Part shown: positions 12,359 through 24,160 of the stretch, piece by piece
How positions within the stretch are numbered: the first letter of the stretch is position 1
How the letters are laid out: the number at the start of each line of letters is the position of its first letter
Source: Diplolepis rosae
Taxonomy: Eukaryota; Arthropoda; Insecta; Hymenoptera; Diplolepididae
Direction: 5' to 3'
DNA length: 64,000 nucleotides
Assembly (NCBI GenBank): GCA_030998225.1
Contig: JAPYXD010000714.1
Span: 4,650,001-4,714,000 of the forward strand
Notes under the pieces: generated by a model
What the model was told of the DNA's origin: nothing
Database searches by the model: none
What the model saw: only the letters and a program-made list of their open reading frames with translations
Position numbers and translations under genes: made by a program

Positions 12359-13091
12359 GTGAAGAATACACTCTCAGTCCGAGAGTAGAATACCAACGAC
12401 CCCACATAATAATAAACGAATTTGTTTAATATTTATATTAACTATATTCGGCAGATTGGACGACTTCCGCATACTCATTTTACTAATAAATAAAATGTAT
12501 TAAGGGTAATTGTTTTTACTTTTTATGGATTTTATTCAAAATTAATAATAGCCGTACGTAACAGTCCGATTTTTATTCTGAAAACGGCTTTTAAAAATAT
12601 AAATCAAGCACAACAGAACGTCAATCTCGGTTTTTCGCTAAAGTGTTGCAAAGTTCACTACAAAAAGGTTCAAACAAGGCTCCAAACTCCTAACCGCAGA
12701 AAATTGATAGAGGCGGGGGGGGGGGGGGGGTAGGCTCACTGAGTCACTTTGCTGCGTTCAGGCGTTTGAAGCCATGTTTGGGCCTTTTTTTAATAAACTT
12801 TGCAACATTTTAGCGAAAAACCAAGATTGACGTTCTGTTGTGCATGATTTATATTTTTAAAAGGTTTTCAGAATAAAAATCGGACTGTTACGTACGGCTA
12901 TTATTAATATTAAATAAAATCCATAGAAAGCAAAAACAATTACCCTTAATACATTTTTTTTAGCAGTAAAATGAGTACGCGGAGGTCGTCCAAACTGTCG
13001 AATTTAGTTATCATAAATATTAACCAAATTCGTTTATTATTATGTGAGGTCGTTGGTCTTCTACTCTCAACCTGAGAGTGTATTCTTCACG
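12359..13091. mobile_element. Foldback element with about 325-bp arms and G16 in the loop
   Basis: The left arm 12359 to about 12680 is the reverse complement of about 12765-13091. Matching blocks include ACTCTC...GAGAGT, CCAACGACC, TACCCTTAATAC or its complement, CGTACGTAACAGTCCG and CAATCTCGG. The arms differ by scattered substitutions. The loop of about 85 bp contains 16 uninterrupted G (12715-12730). Each arm tip is itself a small hairpin (ACTCTCAG facing its complement). No ORF is present. This is a non-autonomous foldback/MITE-type element able to form a long hairpin RNA. Confidence 0.85.
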
Positions 13092-13289
13092 CCCACGCTT
13101 ATCATCTTTAATTTTGAAAGAAAAAGGGGAAAGATGCTTCGAATAAGTTTTAAATCAAGCTGCTATGTAAATAAAAAAATAATTTTATTTTTGAGGAAAA
13201 GAAAACTCATGTGAACATTTTTGTGTCAAGAATAATAGAGAGGTGGATTGGAATGATACAGTTGTACTTTACCTTATCCTAGATTCTAT

Positions 13290-14850
13290 TCCTAGGTTCT
13301 TAAATCTACCGGATCTCTGGAGAGCAGGAGCAAGGAAGAGAGTGCGTTCCCGTTGCTGAAGTCTTCAGTTATCCGGACCAAACTTGATTTTATGTATTTG
13401 TGGTTTCCAGAAGAAACCACTATTGTCCCTTGCGTGATGCACATACAATCAAACACTGTTTCCACTTTTCTTTTAGGTTTAATAAGAGAATATAACGGTT
13501 GGCTTTTAACCAGAAGAGGGTCGAGTGCTTTTAAACTCGCTCTTTTCACCGCTAAAATTTCCCTATTAAATCCAATTGAAATATTTTATGAAAATTATCA
13601 CTACCGTTTTGAGATTCGGTAGTATTAATTTTCTGCGATTTCTCGCTGCTTTATGCCGTTTTATTTTGGTAAAGGAAAAACTGCAAAACTGGGATTGCCG
13701 AAGATTTTCGTTGATACACGTTTGATGAGATTGCCAAGAGTCTATCACTAGATAATCGTTTACGAGTTACCCTCAACTAGTGAAATAGGTATACGGACTT
13801 TTCGCGATCAACGAATTGGACCTTTTAAGTGGCCCGCCGAAGATGAATTTAATTTTGATTTACTCAAAATAAAAGGATTGCTTCCGTCTAGATGAAGACT
13901 TTTGTATTTTACGTCCGCCCGACACGATTCCAAAAATAAATAATTTCATTAGATAAAGTTTTACGGTTTTAATCAACTAACCAGGATATAGGAACTGTCG
14001 ATCTAGGCTGCAGACGGGCAAAAGTAGAGAAAAATATATTCTCTACTATTCAAGTAGTTCTGGTTAGTACCGGGTTGCTTGGGTAACTGTGAATTTGGCT
14101 TGGCGTTGATCTGTTTTACTGATTCATCGCGAGGTGAACATGGTAGGGTTTTTTGATGATTAAGGAATCTATGATTGGACAGGGAAATAATGGTAGGGAG
14201 GTTTTAGGAATGTAGATGGACTTTGCACCGTGCTGATTCAGTTATTGCACCATTTGCTGATTTTTAGGTGTCAAATATTTCTCCCCTATTTCCACACTTA
14301 TCGTGAGAAAGGAAATGTGCTCACCAATTTTTAGTATTTGATGCATTGTCATCAGATTATAGGAACGATTTTAGTATCTAATATATTTCATACTAAATTG
14401 AAATATATATTTAATTATTCTAGGCTTATAATCATTATATGAAATATAAAGCCTTAACAGAATTATTTTAAATGTTCATGAGTCTTTAGGTTTTAATTAC
14501 AAAAAGCACGTGGCCTTTGTTGTGGGAGATCAGCTGGCTAATGCATCTAAGCAAGGCAAGGCGCACGAGAAGGAAATGTTAAAATGGAATGTATGCTAGC
14601 CTCGCGAAGTACAGCAGAGCACATCAAAAGTTTTCAAAAGAGACGGGTATATGGGGCATGTGGATGGGCGAACGAAGAAAGGAATTGACAAACGGCAGAA
14701 AGCTATGATGGCATACAGTGCATGAGTGTACGCGCGTTGAATATCTCTCCCTCTTCCTCTCTCTTATGCTCTCTCTCCTTCTCTCGCGCTCTCTCCTCTT
14801 TCTTCTACTTTACAGTAGAAATATTTATAGTGTAAATCAATGTTTTCTGG
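13290..14850 (-). mobile_element. Diverged inverted LTR of the 16-29 kb provirus family
   Basis: Read on the minus strand this matches the provirus LTR in order: the region with AAAACGGTAGTGATAATTTTTCAT, the GTGTCGGGCGGACGT block, the TACCATG...CCTC block and the GCTAGC...GCATCTC block ending in a CT-rich tract. Homology to the sequence just after 29652 continues to about 13290 (GGTAGAT.TAAGAA). Identity is clearly lower than between the two provirus LTRs, so this is an older solo or broken copy. Confidence 0.75.
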
Positions 14851-14994
14851 AATTTTAGATACTCCTAAAATTACAATTCATGCGATGATGTGACAGGCCA
14901 CTCGCATTAAAAATTGTAGTCAAAATTATTCGCGTTTACCTGTAAACGTGTACTCACATTCATACGCAGGTGCACAAGCCTGCACGTACATCAA

Positions 14995-15020
14995 TATATA
15001 TATATATATATATATATATA
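14995..15020. repeat. (TA)n microsatellite
   Basis: About 13 TA repeats lie immediately left of the long inverted-repeat arm. Confidence 0.9.
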
Positions 15021-15713
15021 TGGTGTGTTCCATGGCAAATCGGACGGGTTCAGGACTCCATGTTTCCTATTTACTTGAAATCTTAAGGATTGATAGACTA
15101 ACATAAATAATGAAGAAATCCAAAATTTGAGATTATTTCATGCATTATTTGAAAAGTTATGGGATAAACGAAAAAAAAATGTTTGTTCTTTTTCAATTAT
15201 TTAAAAACTGAAACTAGGAAAAATTCTGAAAAAATTACACAAACGTATCATTAGATGGCCGATGTAGTAGTATTTTTTGGAAAAAATTTTACTCCAAATT
15301 TAATAATAAAAAAAATGTTTTTTATAAACAAATTGATTTTTTGAAAAAACGCCATCTTTGAAAAATCTGAAAAAATTCATAGTGATAGCCGCAAGTATTA
15401 CGCAAATTTTAGGTATATAATCAAGATGCGCACTCAAAAATTGTGCGAAATATGAATTTTTTTGTAAAGTGATGCGCGTAGAATCACGATCGTCGATCGA
15501 CGGTGTCAGGCGCAATTTCCACTAATGTTCTATTACTATCTGCTTTTTCGAGAACGTTACTATCAAAAAGTAATGGGAAGTGATTATTAATTGTTTAATT
15601 ATCGCTTTATGCTCATAACATATGAATAATGTAATGAGTTTTAGAATTATACATAAATTATCAAAAAAATAATTTTTTTTATTATCATGAAAATAAATTA
15701 GTTGGTAAAAAAT
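15021..15713 (+). mobile_element. Long inverted-repeat element, left arm
   Basis: This block of about 690 bp is repeated in reverse complement at 30485-31181. The outer end reads TGGTGTGTTCCATGGCAAAT; the inner end reads GTAAAAAATCC. Shared blocks include GTTCAGGACTCCATGTTTCC, ATTTCATGCATTATTT and GAACGTTACTATCAAAAAGT or its diverged form. Open frames in it are low-complexity and unlikely to be genes. Together the arms look like the termini of one old foldback element whose loop received the provirus. Confidence 0.75.
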
Positions 15714-16022
15714 CCACCAGTGTTTATTTTCAAAGAGCAGTTGACATGATTCGACAAAAAAGGAAACATTGTTGTAATCCATACAAAAACAAAAACCGTA
15801 AGTGAATATTACGTGATTTTTCACTCTCGATACAAATAGAAATATGGTGAAATCATCACGTGCCGATCTATAAATAATTTATCAAGCCTCAGCTCAAAAA
15901 TCATTTTCCTCTTAATAGATTAAACTGGCAGATTCAACTGAAAGCAGCTTAAGGGCATTCCCAGAGCTTTTTCTCAATAAATTCAAAGATGTCAAAAAAA
16001 ATGCTTTCCTTTGCAACACATA

Positions 16023-17716
<1,694 letters not shown>

Positions 17717-17872
17717 GAACGCATTAGCCACTTGCAACTGCTTATATTATTTCTGACTCGAATAGTTTCTGTTTTTAATATTGACATTGATCTATTAAAT
17801 TTCTTTTTTAAAATTAACTCTCCTTTCCAAAAATAAAATCCTTTTATTTTTTTTCCAAAATTGTGTTCTAGA

Positions 17873-18329
17873 GAATTCCCCTTTATGCTTTTCAGCAGAA
17901 GGTAAATTTTTAATTTAGGCTTTTATGCTCTTTAGCAGAAAGAATAAATTTCGGACATCATTTTTATCCCATCTTTATTCCAATTTTCTTTCATTAGGAA
18001 TTTACACTTATGCTCTTTAGCAGAGTGTCAATTCCAGTATTAAGTCTCTTATGCTCTTTAGCAGAAAGCATTAATTCGAAATGGATAATTATTTTTTATT
18101 CCTCAAAATTGTCTTCTAGAGAACTCCCCTTTATGCTTTTCAGCAGAAGGTAATTCTTAAATTTAGGCTTTTATGCTCTTTAGCAGAAGGAATAAATTTC
18201 GAAAATCAATTTTATTTAAAATCACCTCTCTCAACTTATTTTTCGTATAGGAATTACCCTTTATGCTTTTCAGCAGAAGGGCAATTCCATAACTTGCGCT
18301 TTTATGCTCTTTAGCAGAAAGCTTAAGTT
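17873..18329 (+). ncRNA. Array of eight covarying hairpins in the provirus 5' leader
   Basis: Eight stem-loops lie at 17873-17909, 17912-17950, 17997-18035, 18039-18075, 18121-18157, 18159-18199, 18250-18288 and 18291-18329. Nearly all share one plan: outer stem of 5-7 bp, 2x2 internal loop, 3-bp stem, asymmetric TTA/GA loop, 4-bp TGCT/AGCA stem, and a tetraloop of CTTT or TTTC. Outer stems differ in sequence but stay paired (AATTTA/TAAATT, GGAATT/AATTCC, ATTAA/TTAAT, AACTT/AAGTT). The 3-bp stems also covary (CAC/GTG, CCT/AGG, CTT/AAG). The first four and last four form a duplication of about 244-250 bp. The position between LTR and first ORF suggests a role in packaging, dimerisation, export or translation of the genomic RNA; which one is not shown. 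Confidence 0.8.
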
Positions 18330-18355
18330 TAACGAAAAATCCTTTAACTTTCCTC

Positions 18356-18672
18356 ATGTCACAACCTACCCCTAATAGAGATTGCAAACGCAAACCAAAG
18401 TCTCGAGCCGGAAGGCAGGTCAGACAAAGAAATATTCAGCAATTAGAAGAATTAAAATCAATTTCTGACAATTTTGAGGAATCCGTTCCTACTGTGGCAC
18501 CCGAGGCTCCAACCCAAATTTTCAACCCTCAGGAATTCAATATAAGGGAAATAAATAATTTTGACGAATTTTCAGTTTTTTTGAAAATCTGCTCGATGAG
18601 GCAGAAATTAACTTAAAAAAATTCCAGCAGGCGAAACGAGAGTCTCAAAAAGCGTCCACCTCCAAGTATTGA
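18356..18672 (+). pseudogene. Provirus leader ORF 1 (upstream of gag), frameshifted
   Basis: A frame starting MSQPTPNRDCKRKPKSRAGR follows the hairpin array by 26 bp. The N-terminus is Arg/Lys-rich; the following part is acidic and Asn/Glu-rich. The frame breaks at a run of T near 18570-18577, and a neighbouring frame continues with heptad-like LLDEAEINLKK to a TGA near 18672. Total length would be about 105 codons. I do not recognise the family. Errantiviruses normally begin with gag, so a separate basic leader protein would be unusual. It could also be a remnant of an N-terminal Gag extension. Confidence 0.45.
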
Positions 18673-18850
18673 AGATACTCATTTATTAGTCCTTACCACA
18701 CACGTATTGCATATCTCTCTTTTTAAATCATTTATTGTTTTTACCTTCTCTCATAATCTACGATCAATCTCAGGCCTACAACAAATACTTGTTGTCAGGG
18801 TTTTCTCCTGTAAATCTTATATATCGGCGGAAGGAGAATAATGTAACAGA

Positions 18851-19094
18851 GTTTTGATTTAGTTTTATTCAATCAAAATTCTAGTGGTTCTTTCGCTCTG
18901 TAGTGCGTACGTGAGACATAGGCTCTGTTGCCAACGTTGAGCGTTTGAATTAATTATTTCCCTTTTTCCATAGAATAAGGAGAGGAAAATTCAAATCAGA
19001 ATTTCTATTTTGATTTGAATCTTCTGAAAAATTCCTCCGCTCTGTGGTACGTCCGTGAAACGTAGGCTCTGTTGTCCACGTCAAGCGTTCGAAT
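18851..19094 (+). repeat. Duplicated structured leader unit (hairpin plus 65-nt block)
   Basis: Two units lie about 140 bp apart. Each has an AT-rich hairpin (18851-18879, GTTTTGATT facing AATCAAAAT; 18989-19020, ATTCAAATCA facing TTGATTTGAAT). Each hairpin is followed by a conserved block of about 65 nt (18889-18952 and 19030-19094) that begins CGCTCTG and contains ATAGGCTCTGTTG or GTAGGCTCTGTTG and ends near AGCGTT(T/C)GAAT. The second block ends 12 bp before the start codon of leader ORF 2. Function unknown. Confidence 0.65.
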
Positions 19095-19106
19095 ACTCAT
19101 TACTCT

Positions 19107-19512
19107 ATGTCCTGTCAAAAAAATCCAATTCTTCGGGAACTACCCAAAAGGGGAAAACCTTCCGGTAAAAAACATCAAGGCACACCTAAATACTCCTCAC
19201 TGTATCAAAATCTAGTATTTCCTGTCGAAAGGAACATTCCAGTGTGTCCGGTCTTACCTGACCGACGGACAGAAGTGCCTGCACCTGAAATCACGCGCGA
19301 AGTCCCTCAAATTACAATAATAGATTTGGAGATCAGTGAGGCCCTTGAACAAAGAAGGCAAGCTTATAGAGAGGAGAATCACCCCCCCACGTGAAAACAA
19401 CCAAGTTGATAACGGAAGAGCCCAAAATAGTGGTATTTCGGAGAACGAAATTTCTGACGCTGAAATTATCATAATTGATTCAGAATCAGAAACTGAACAA
19501 ATATCAGAGTAA
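19107..19512 (+). pseudogene. Provirus leader ORF 2 with SUMO-interaction-like motifs
   Basis: The first frame runs 19107-19394 from MSCQKNPILRELPKRG, with a basic N-terminus. It ends soon after a run of seven C (19382-19388); the neighbouring frame continues open to TAA at 19510-19512. Two short hydrophobic-then-acidic motifs are visible, QITIIDLE before the break and EIIIIDSESE after it. This is the usual form of SUMO-interacting motifs. No known domain is recognised. Together with leader ORF 1 it gives this provirus extra coding capacity between the 5' LTR and gag. The frame break and lack of homologues keep confidence moderate. Confidence 0.45.
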
Positions 19513-19910
19513 TCCGATTCCTGCACCGTCGAACTTTAAAACGGCAGACAAGGTACAGAGTCACCCTTTCTCTTTTCTTCTTCCACTCCTAGTGAGGACG
19601 AAATTTTGAGGCTCTTGAATTTGCCTCAGCTGAAATAATAATAAAACAAAGTTCACTGCAAGCTGAAGATTCCCAGTTCTAATAACAGGCCACTATCAAG
19701 TACATTTATTTATTTTTTTTCTTTCTTTCACCTGTATATTGTTTTTTATGTGTGTGCATAAGTGTCTGTGTATATATATTCTATTATAGGTATATCACTA
19801 TACTCATAAGTTTGTCCACCCATAGAAAAACAAAAACCTATTTAAAAATGAACGTTTACAACCTTTCAAAAATTCACGTGGAATTTTCTGGATCCTCAGC
19901 ACATTTTAAA

Positions 19911-21063
19911 ATGTCGAACGACAATCGAACCCGTCATCCTAGGGAGCCAATCGGTAATGACCCTGATGAATCAAGTACTGAAGCATACCCGAATATCACT
20001 AATTCATTATCCGGACCCAGCCCTAATATCGCGCCTCCTAATCAATCAATGAATTTAGATGCTAGTGTGGCTATGGCCTCGGTATTTGAGTGCATGACTC
20101 TTCAACAAAGCACCTATCACATACCACAAATTGACGGTAAAAATCCTCCACTGAAGGAATTTTCACAGGGCATCGCAAACGGCGGAGTATACATCACGGA
20201 ATCCACGGAGCCCGGTTTCATAAAAGTTGTTTTAAGTAAACTCAAGGGTGTCGCGCAAGAAAGCGTTAGGGACAAAGATTTAATCGGGTAAACGACTTAA
20301 TGGCACATTTAAAAAAAGGTTTCGCCCCTTCGAAGAAAGATCAATGGTACTTCGAGTCTATCGTGAATCTACAGATGAAACCAACGGAAACTGTAAGCGA
20401 CTATTACGACCGAGTACAGGGTTTGCTGAGAGGGGCAAAACACGAGATCTAGGATAAAAATACGCAGGATCATTATGCCGGTACTACTTATGAGATAAGT
20501 GAGAGTACCATCATGATGAAACCGGTGGTGGATTGTGCACTAGACGCCTTCATTAAGGGTCTCTCGGACGAAATGTCTGCCTTCGTGGACACCAGAAATC
20601 CGAAGGACCTGGGTGAAGCCCTCGAACATGCCCTCCACATAGAGGAAAGACTAAGGCAAACGGAAAGACTAAGGCCCTCCGCGTCATCTTACCACTTTAT
20701 GCGGCAAAACGAGAAAATCCCGGAACGCGCGCGATCACCTAGCCCTTATACCAGACAGATGGTTTAACCAGATAAGGCAGAAAGGGCAAAAGGCGAGGTT
20801 GCACCAGAAGTCCCCAACCCGCGCAATCCAACACCTCCACATCAACCATTTCATCAATACCCGCCACAGTATCCCTCATACCTACCACAGTGCCCCTACT
20901 CTTATCTCCCACCATACCCTCCAACTTACCAATACCCCTACCTATACCCACCCCTTCAACCTATACCGCAGTACCCTTCTGAACCCCCAAATATGAACAG
21001 ACCCGGGAGTAATCAACCATGGCGCGGGTATAGTAGGCCGCCAGGAGCCATGACACCTCCTAG
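19911..21063 (+). pseudogene. gag: Provirus gag
   Basis: Gag is the structural polyprotein. The likely start is MSNDNRTRHPREP at 19911 rather than the upstream Met at 19752, because the preceding 53 codons are low-complexity. The frame breaks near 20290 and resumes in another frame. The segment 20513-20767 carries ALDAFIKGLSDEMSAFVD followed by NPKDLGEALEHALHIEERLR, the capsid pattern of insect Ty3/Gypsy and errantivirus Gag. A TAG lies near 20452 and a TAA at 20765-20767. The C-terminal part (to a TGA at 21064-21066) is Pro/Tyr-rich and includes two PPxY motifs (PPQY, PPTY), typical late-budding motifs. No CCHC zinc knuckle is visible. Broken by two stops and at least one frame change. Confidence 0.8.
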
Positions 21064-21590
21064 ATGAACTTCACTAGGGCCTCCAGAGAATTTAAACTCA
21101 CGATAGGTCCGTTGCTCGGACGTGGCAACGAACCAAACTCACTGAGAGCGTCCCAAGACAGTCCACTTCCAAGACATCTCAATAGGATCTTTCGAACAAA
21201 ATCCAAAACCGAAGACTCACCCGTAGTTCAGTTGAGTGTCCCCGAGTTCCGCAACAGCAAAGCTAGTTTTCTTGTGGACCCAGGTTCGGACGTTAATTTA
21301 ATCAAACTGAGCGCCGTGCGTCAAGAACTAATTCTTGATCCGAAAGGATCAATCCCGATCACCGGTATAACAAACCACCCCGTAATCACGATAGGCACCA
21401 TTAACCGTCTCGATACTGAACACCCTAGTGGAATTCCATGCAATGGAATATAGCATCCTTATTTCACCAGATGGAATTCTAGGGAGACCCTATTTAAGGC
21501 AAGAACAGGCTCAAATTTCCTTCCGGCACAACGCATTAGTGACTGCTTCTAACCCTATCACACCGATTCCATTCATTGATCGATAATCAC
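21064..21590 (+). pseudogene. Provirus protease region
   Basis: The frame 21064-21453 contains FLVDPGSDVNLIKL. This corresponds to the retroviral aspartic-protease active site, but with Pro where Thr or Ser normally follows the Asp. A segment in another frame after 21453 reads ILGRPYLR, matching the ILG(M/R) motif near the protease C-terminus. The enzyme would cleave Gag-Pol; it is frameshifted here and unlikely to work. Its place between gag and RT fits the usual order. Confidence 0.7.
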
Positions 21591-22950
21591 AGGAAGCCAG
21601 AGAATCACTTAAAACCGAAATCAAACCTTTTTCCAGAATATTAAAAATTAGGGCTAGAACGAGGCAACGTATTGCTATAAGCGTCACGAACCCAGAGGTT
21701 GCTGAAGGCTACCTGCCTAAGCTGAACACTCCTGAAGGGCTCTACCTTGGAGAGGCAGCAGTCTCAACACACAATGGCGTCTGTCACGAAATTGCCATCA
21801 ATACCACTGAAGACGATATAGATATAGAAATTGTCCCCCAAGAGGTCATACCGTTCGATTTTTGTACATTTCTTGGTGAAGAAACCTCTGACTCAGAACT
21901 CAAGTACTCTACCCTAGACATACAGGAACATCCGAGCTCTTATGCAGAGCGTGACGAAAGAGTAAAAAGGAACCTGCGCCTTTCTCATTTAAATGATAAA
22001 GAGAAGGATGACGTCCTTAGGTGGGCAGATGACTACGCTGATATTTTCCGCCTTAATGGCGAGAGACTTAGCAGCACTCATCTGATCCAGCACTGAAATC
22101 CAACAATGGATAACGAAGTGATTGCCAAGAAACAATATAGGTATCCTCACGATGCGACAGACCAGGTCATTCTGCAAACTGAAGGACAATACGACAGCGG
22201 GATTATTGGTAACTCTAAGTCCCCATACAATTCTCCACTTTGGATTGTCCCAAAAAAGCTCAATGCCTCGGGAGAGAAGAAGTGGAGAGTTGTTATTGAT
22301 TTCAGAGCCCTCATCGAAAAGGTAATCGGGGATGCCTACCATCCTAGATCACCTACATCACAGATATTTTATACCACTTGGGGAATGCACAGTACTTTTC
22401 TGTGATTGATCTGGCCAGTGGCTTCCACCAAGTAGAAGCGCATCCCGACGATCGATCAAAAACGTCGTTCTCGACCCCCCGTGGACACTTTGAGTATCTG
22501 CGAATGCCAATGGGGATTAAAAATGCTCCTGCTACCTTCCAACGCCTCATGGACGTCGTTTTGAAGGACATGCATGGGACTGATGTTTTTGTCTATCTGG
22601 ATGACATTGTTATTCATTCAGAAACCTTAGAAGAACACGATACGAAAGCCAGAAGACTGTTCAATAGACTAAGAGAAGCGCATCTAAAGCTTCAACCGGA
22701 TAAGTGTGAATTCTTTCGAACCGAGGTAGCTTATCTGGGCCATATAATCGGCCGTGATGGAGTTAAACCCAACCCCGCTAAGATAGCCGCCATTAGAAAT
22801 TTTCCAAAACCGAGGACAGTCCGGGCTATTCGACAATTCCTAGGCCTTTCAGGATACTATAGGAGATTTATAAAAGACTATGCAAGGCTAGCAAAACCCT
22901 TTTCCAATCTCCTGAAGAAGGACACAAAATGGGAATGGGGACGCTCGTAA
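21591..22950 (+). pseudogene. pol: Provirus reverse transcriptase
   Basis: Reverse transcriptase copies the RNA genome into DNA. The N-terminal part (stop near 22094; frame 22106-22320) shows KQYRYP, SPYNSPLWIVPKK and WRVVIDFR. After a frame change near 22330-22378 the frame continues with FSVIDLASGFHQVE, RMPMGIKNAPATFQRLMD and the catalytic FVYLDDIVIH, then YLGHIIGRDGVKP and the thumb region up to a TAA at 22948. All polymerase motifs are visible, and the YLDD Asp pair is present. The closest family pattern is insect errantiviruses (gypsy group of Ty3/Gypsy). The upstream stretch 21591-22090 is an open acidic linker between protease and RT. Confidence 0.88.
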
Positions 22951-23390
22951 CGGAAAAGCTTCCGAAGAATACGCAGATACCTCTGCAGCGAACCCGTACT
23001 CCAATATTCCGACTTTAACCATCCCTTTAAGCTGACCACAGATGGCTCTGAGCATGCTGTCGGGGCTATGTTAACCCAAGAAAAGGATAGAGTAGATATG
23101 CCCATCGCCTACTTTCCCAAGGTGATTACTTCCTGCGAACAAAACTACATGAAAGCAGAAAAGGAATGTCTGGCGGTGTTGTACGCTGTCACGAACTTTC
23201 GCCCATGTTTGGATGAAAGGGAGTTCGTGCTGGCCTGCGACTACGAACTAGTTCACTGGATGACTTATATTAATAATCCAGGAGCAAGGTTGCTGCGATG
23301 GCGACTTAGACTCCAGGATTACCAATATAAGTTTGAATATAAGCAAGGGAAACTGAAAAGGGGTGTTGAAGCTTTTTCAGGAAACCCTGT
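22951..23390 (+). pseudogene. Provirus RT-linked RNase H (first RNase H)
   Basis: It follows RT in the same frame after the TAA at 22948. The usual motifs are present in altered form: LTTDGSEHAVGAML for the first Asp, EKECLAVLYAV for the Glu, and LACDYELVHW for the second Asp. The last one, usually DALSR, reads VEAFSGNP with Glu in place of Asp. Family members use these four carboxylates to cut RNA in RNA-DNA hybrids. The changed last motif, plus a second intact RNase H downstream, suggests this domain may have become a connection or tether domain, as happened in vertebrate retroviruses. Confidence 0.7.
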
Positions 23391-24160
23391 GGCTAAGGAA
23401 CAATACTCAGAATCTTCTGACTCAACTGACTCCTACGATTCTGACGATTACAATAAATCCTACAATTCTTCTTCCCTGCAAAACAACTCTGCAGACATTA
23501 AGAGCTCCACATCAGAACCTCTAGACATCCAAAAGATATTAGTAATAACGCGTTCCGGAGCATCGCGGGCAGAACTTAGTCAAGGTGAACCTTCCTCCAC
23601 CAGTCAGGAACCCTCAGATTCTACTGGATGCATAATTCAAACAAAGAAATTCATACAGTCAAAGAACCAATCCATTTTCAGATCCAGTGTGGAATCTGCG
23701 TTTCCACTAAGGAACAAAGGAAAACCTTCTGTACCCCGATCCATCTCCTTCAACGCAGTAAGGACTAAACCCGCAGTTTCTCCACAACCGTCCACCTCAG
23801 CCGGAGCAATGCCTAAACGACGGGGAAGGCCAAGAAAGGATTCGGCTCCTGAAAATCCCCAAGCAGGTCACAAACCCCAAGGTGAACCGAAAGCAACCAA
23901 CCTTAACGAAAGTTGCATTGGTAAAAGACTTTCGAGACGAAGTGGAATTAGTGAGGCCCCAGTGTTGAACGAAAACTCTTCCAGTGATCCATCGTAAGAT
24001 GACGAGGATAGTGATGACTCCGACCCCCCAGTGTTTCGCGAATCCCGTATTGTTGTGCCGAACTTAAAGCCAACCCTTGTAGCAAAAACGGACAACACTG
24101 CTCCTAAAAGTGCACCCCCTAGACTTCCAGGTCCAAGCCCTTGGTCAGCCCCATTACAGG
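23391..24160 (+). pseudogene. Provirus Ser-rich linker with AT-hook
   Basis: Between the two RNase H domains lies about 250 codons of low-complexity Ser/Asp/Pro-rich sequence in the same frame, with one TAA at 23995-23997. It includes PKRRGRPRKDSAPE (about 23811-23850), a clear AT-hook core (RGRPRK) that binds the minor groove of AT-rich DNA in chromatin proteins. A second basic patch (KRLSRRSG) lies near 23930. I know of no such insertion in errantivirus pol; it may target chromatin or simply be a disordered tether. Confidence 0.6.

Noticed and set aside
17873..18329. CRISPR array reading of the regularly spaced repeats
   Set aside because: The repeats are hairpins in a retroviral leader of a eukaryote, spacing is irregular, the spacers are repeated, and no cas genes exist.
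20739..20951. Minus-strand Gly/Val-rich frame
   Set aside because: Shadow of the Pro/Tyr-rich Gag tail on the plus strand.
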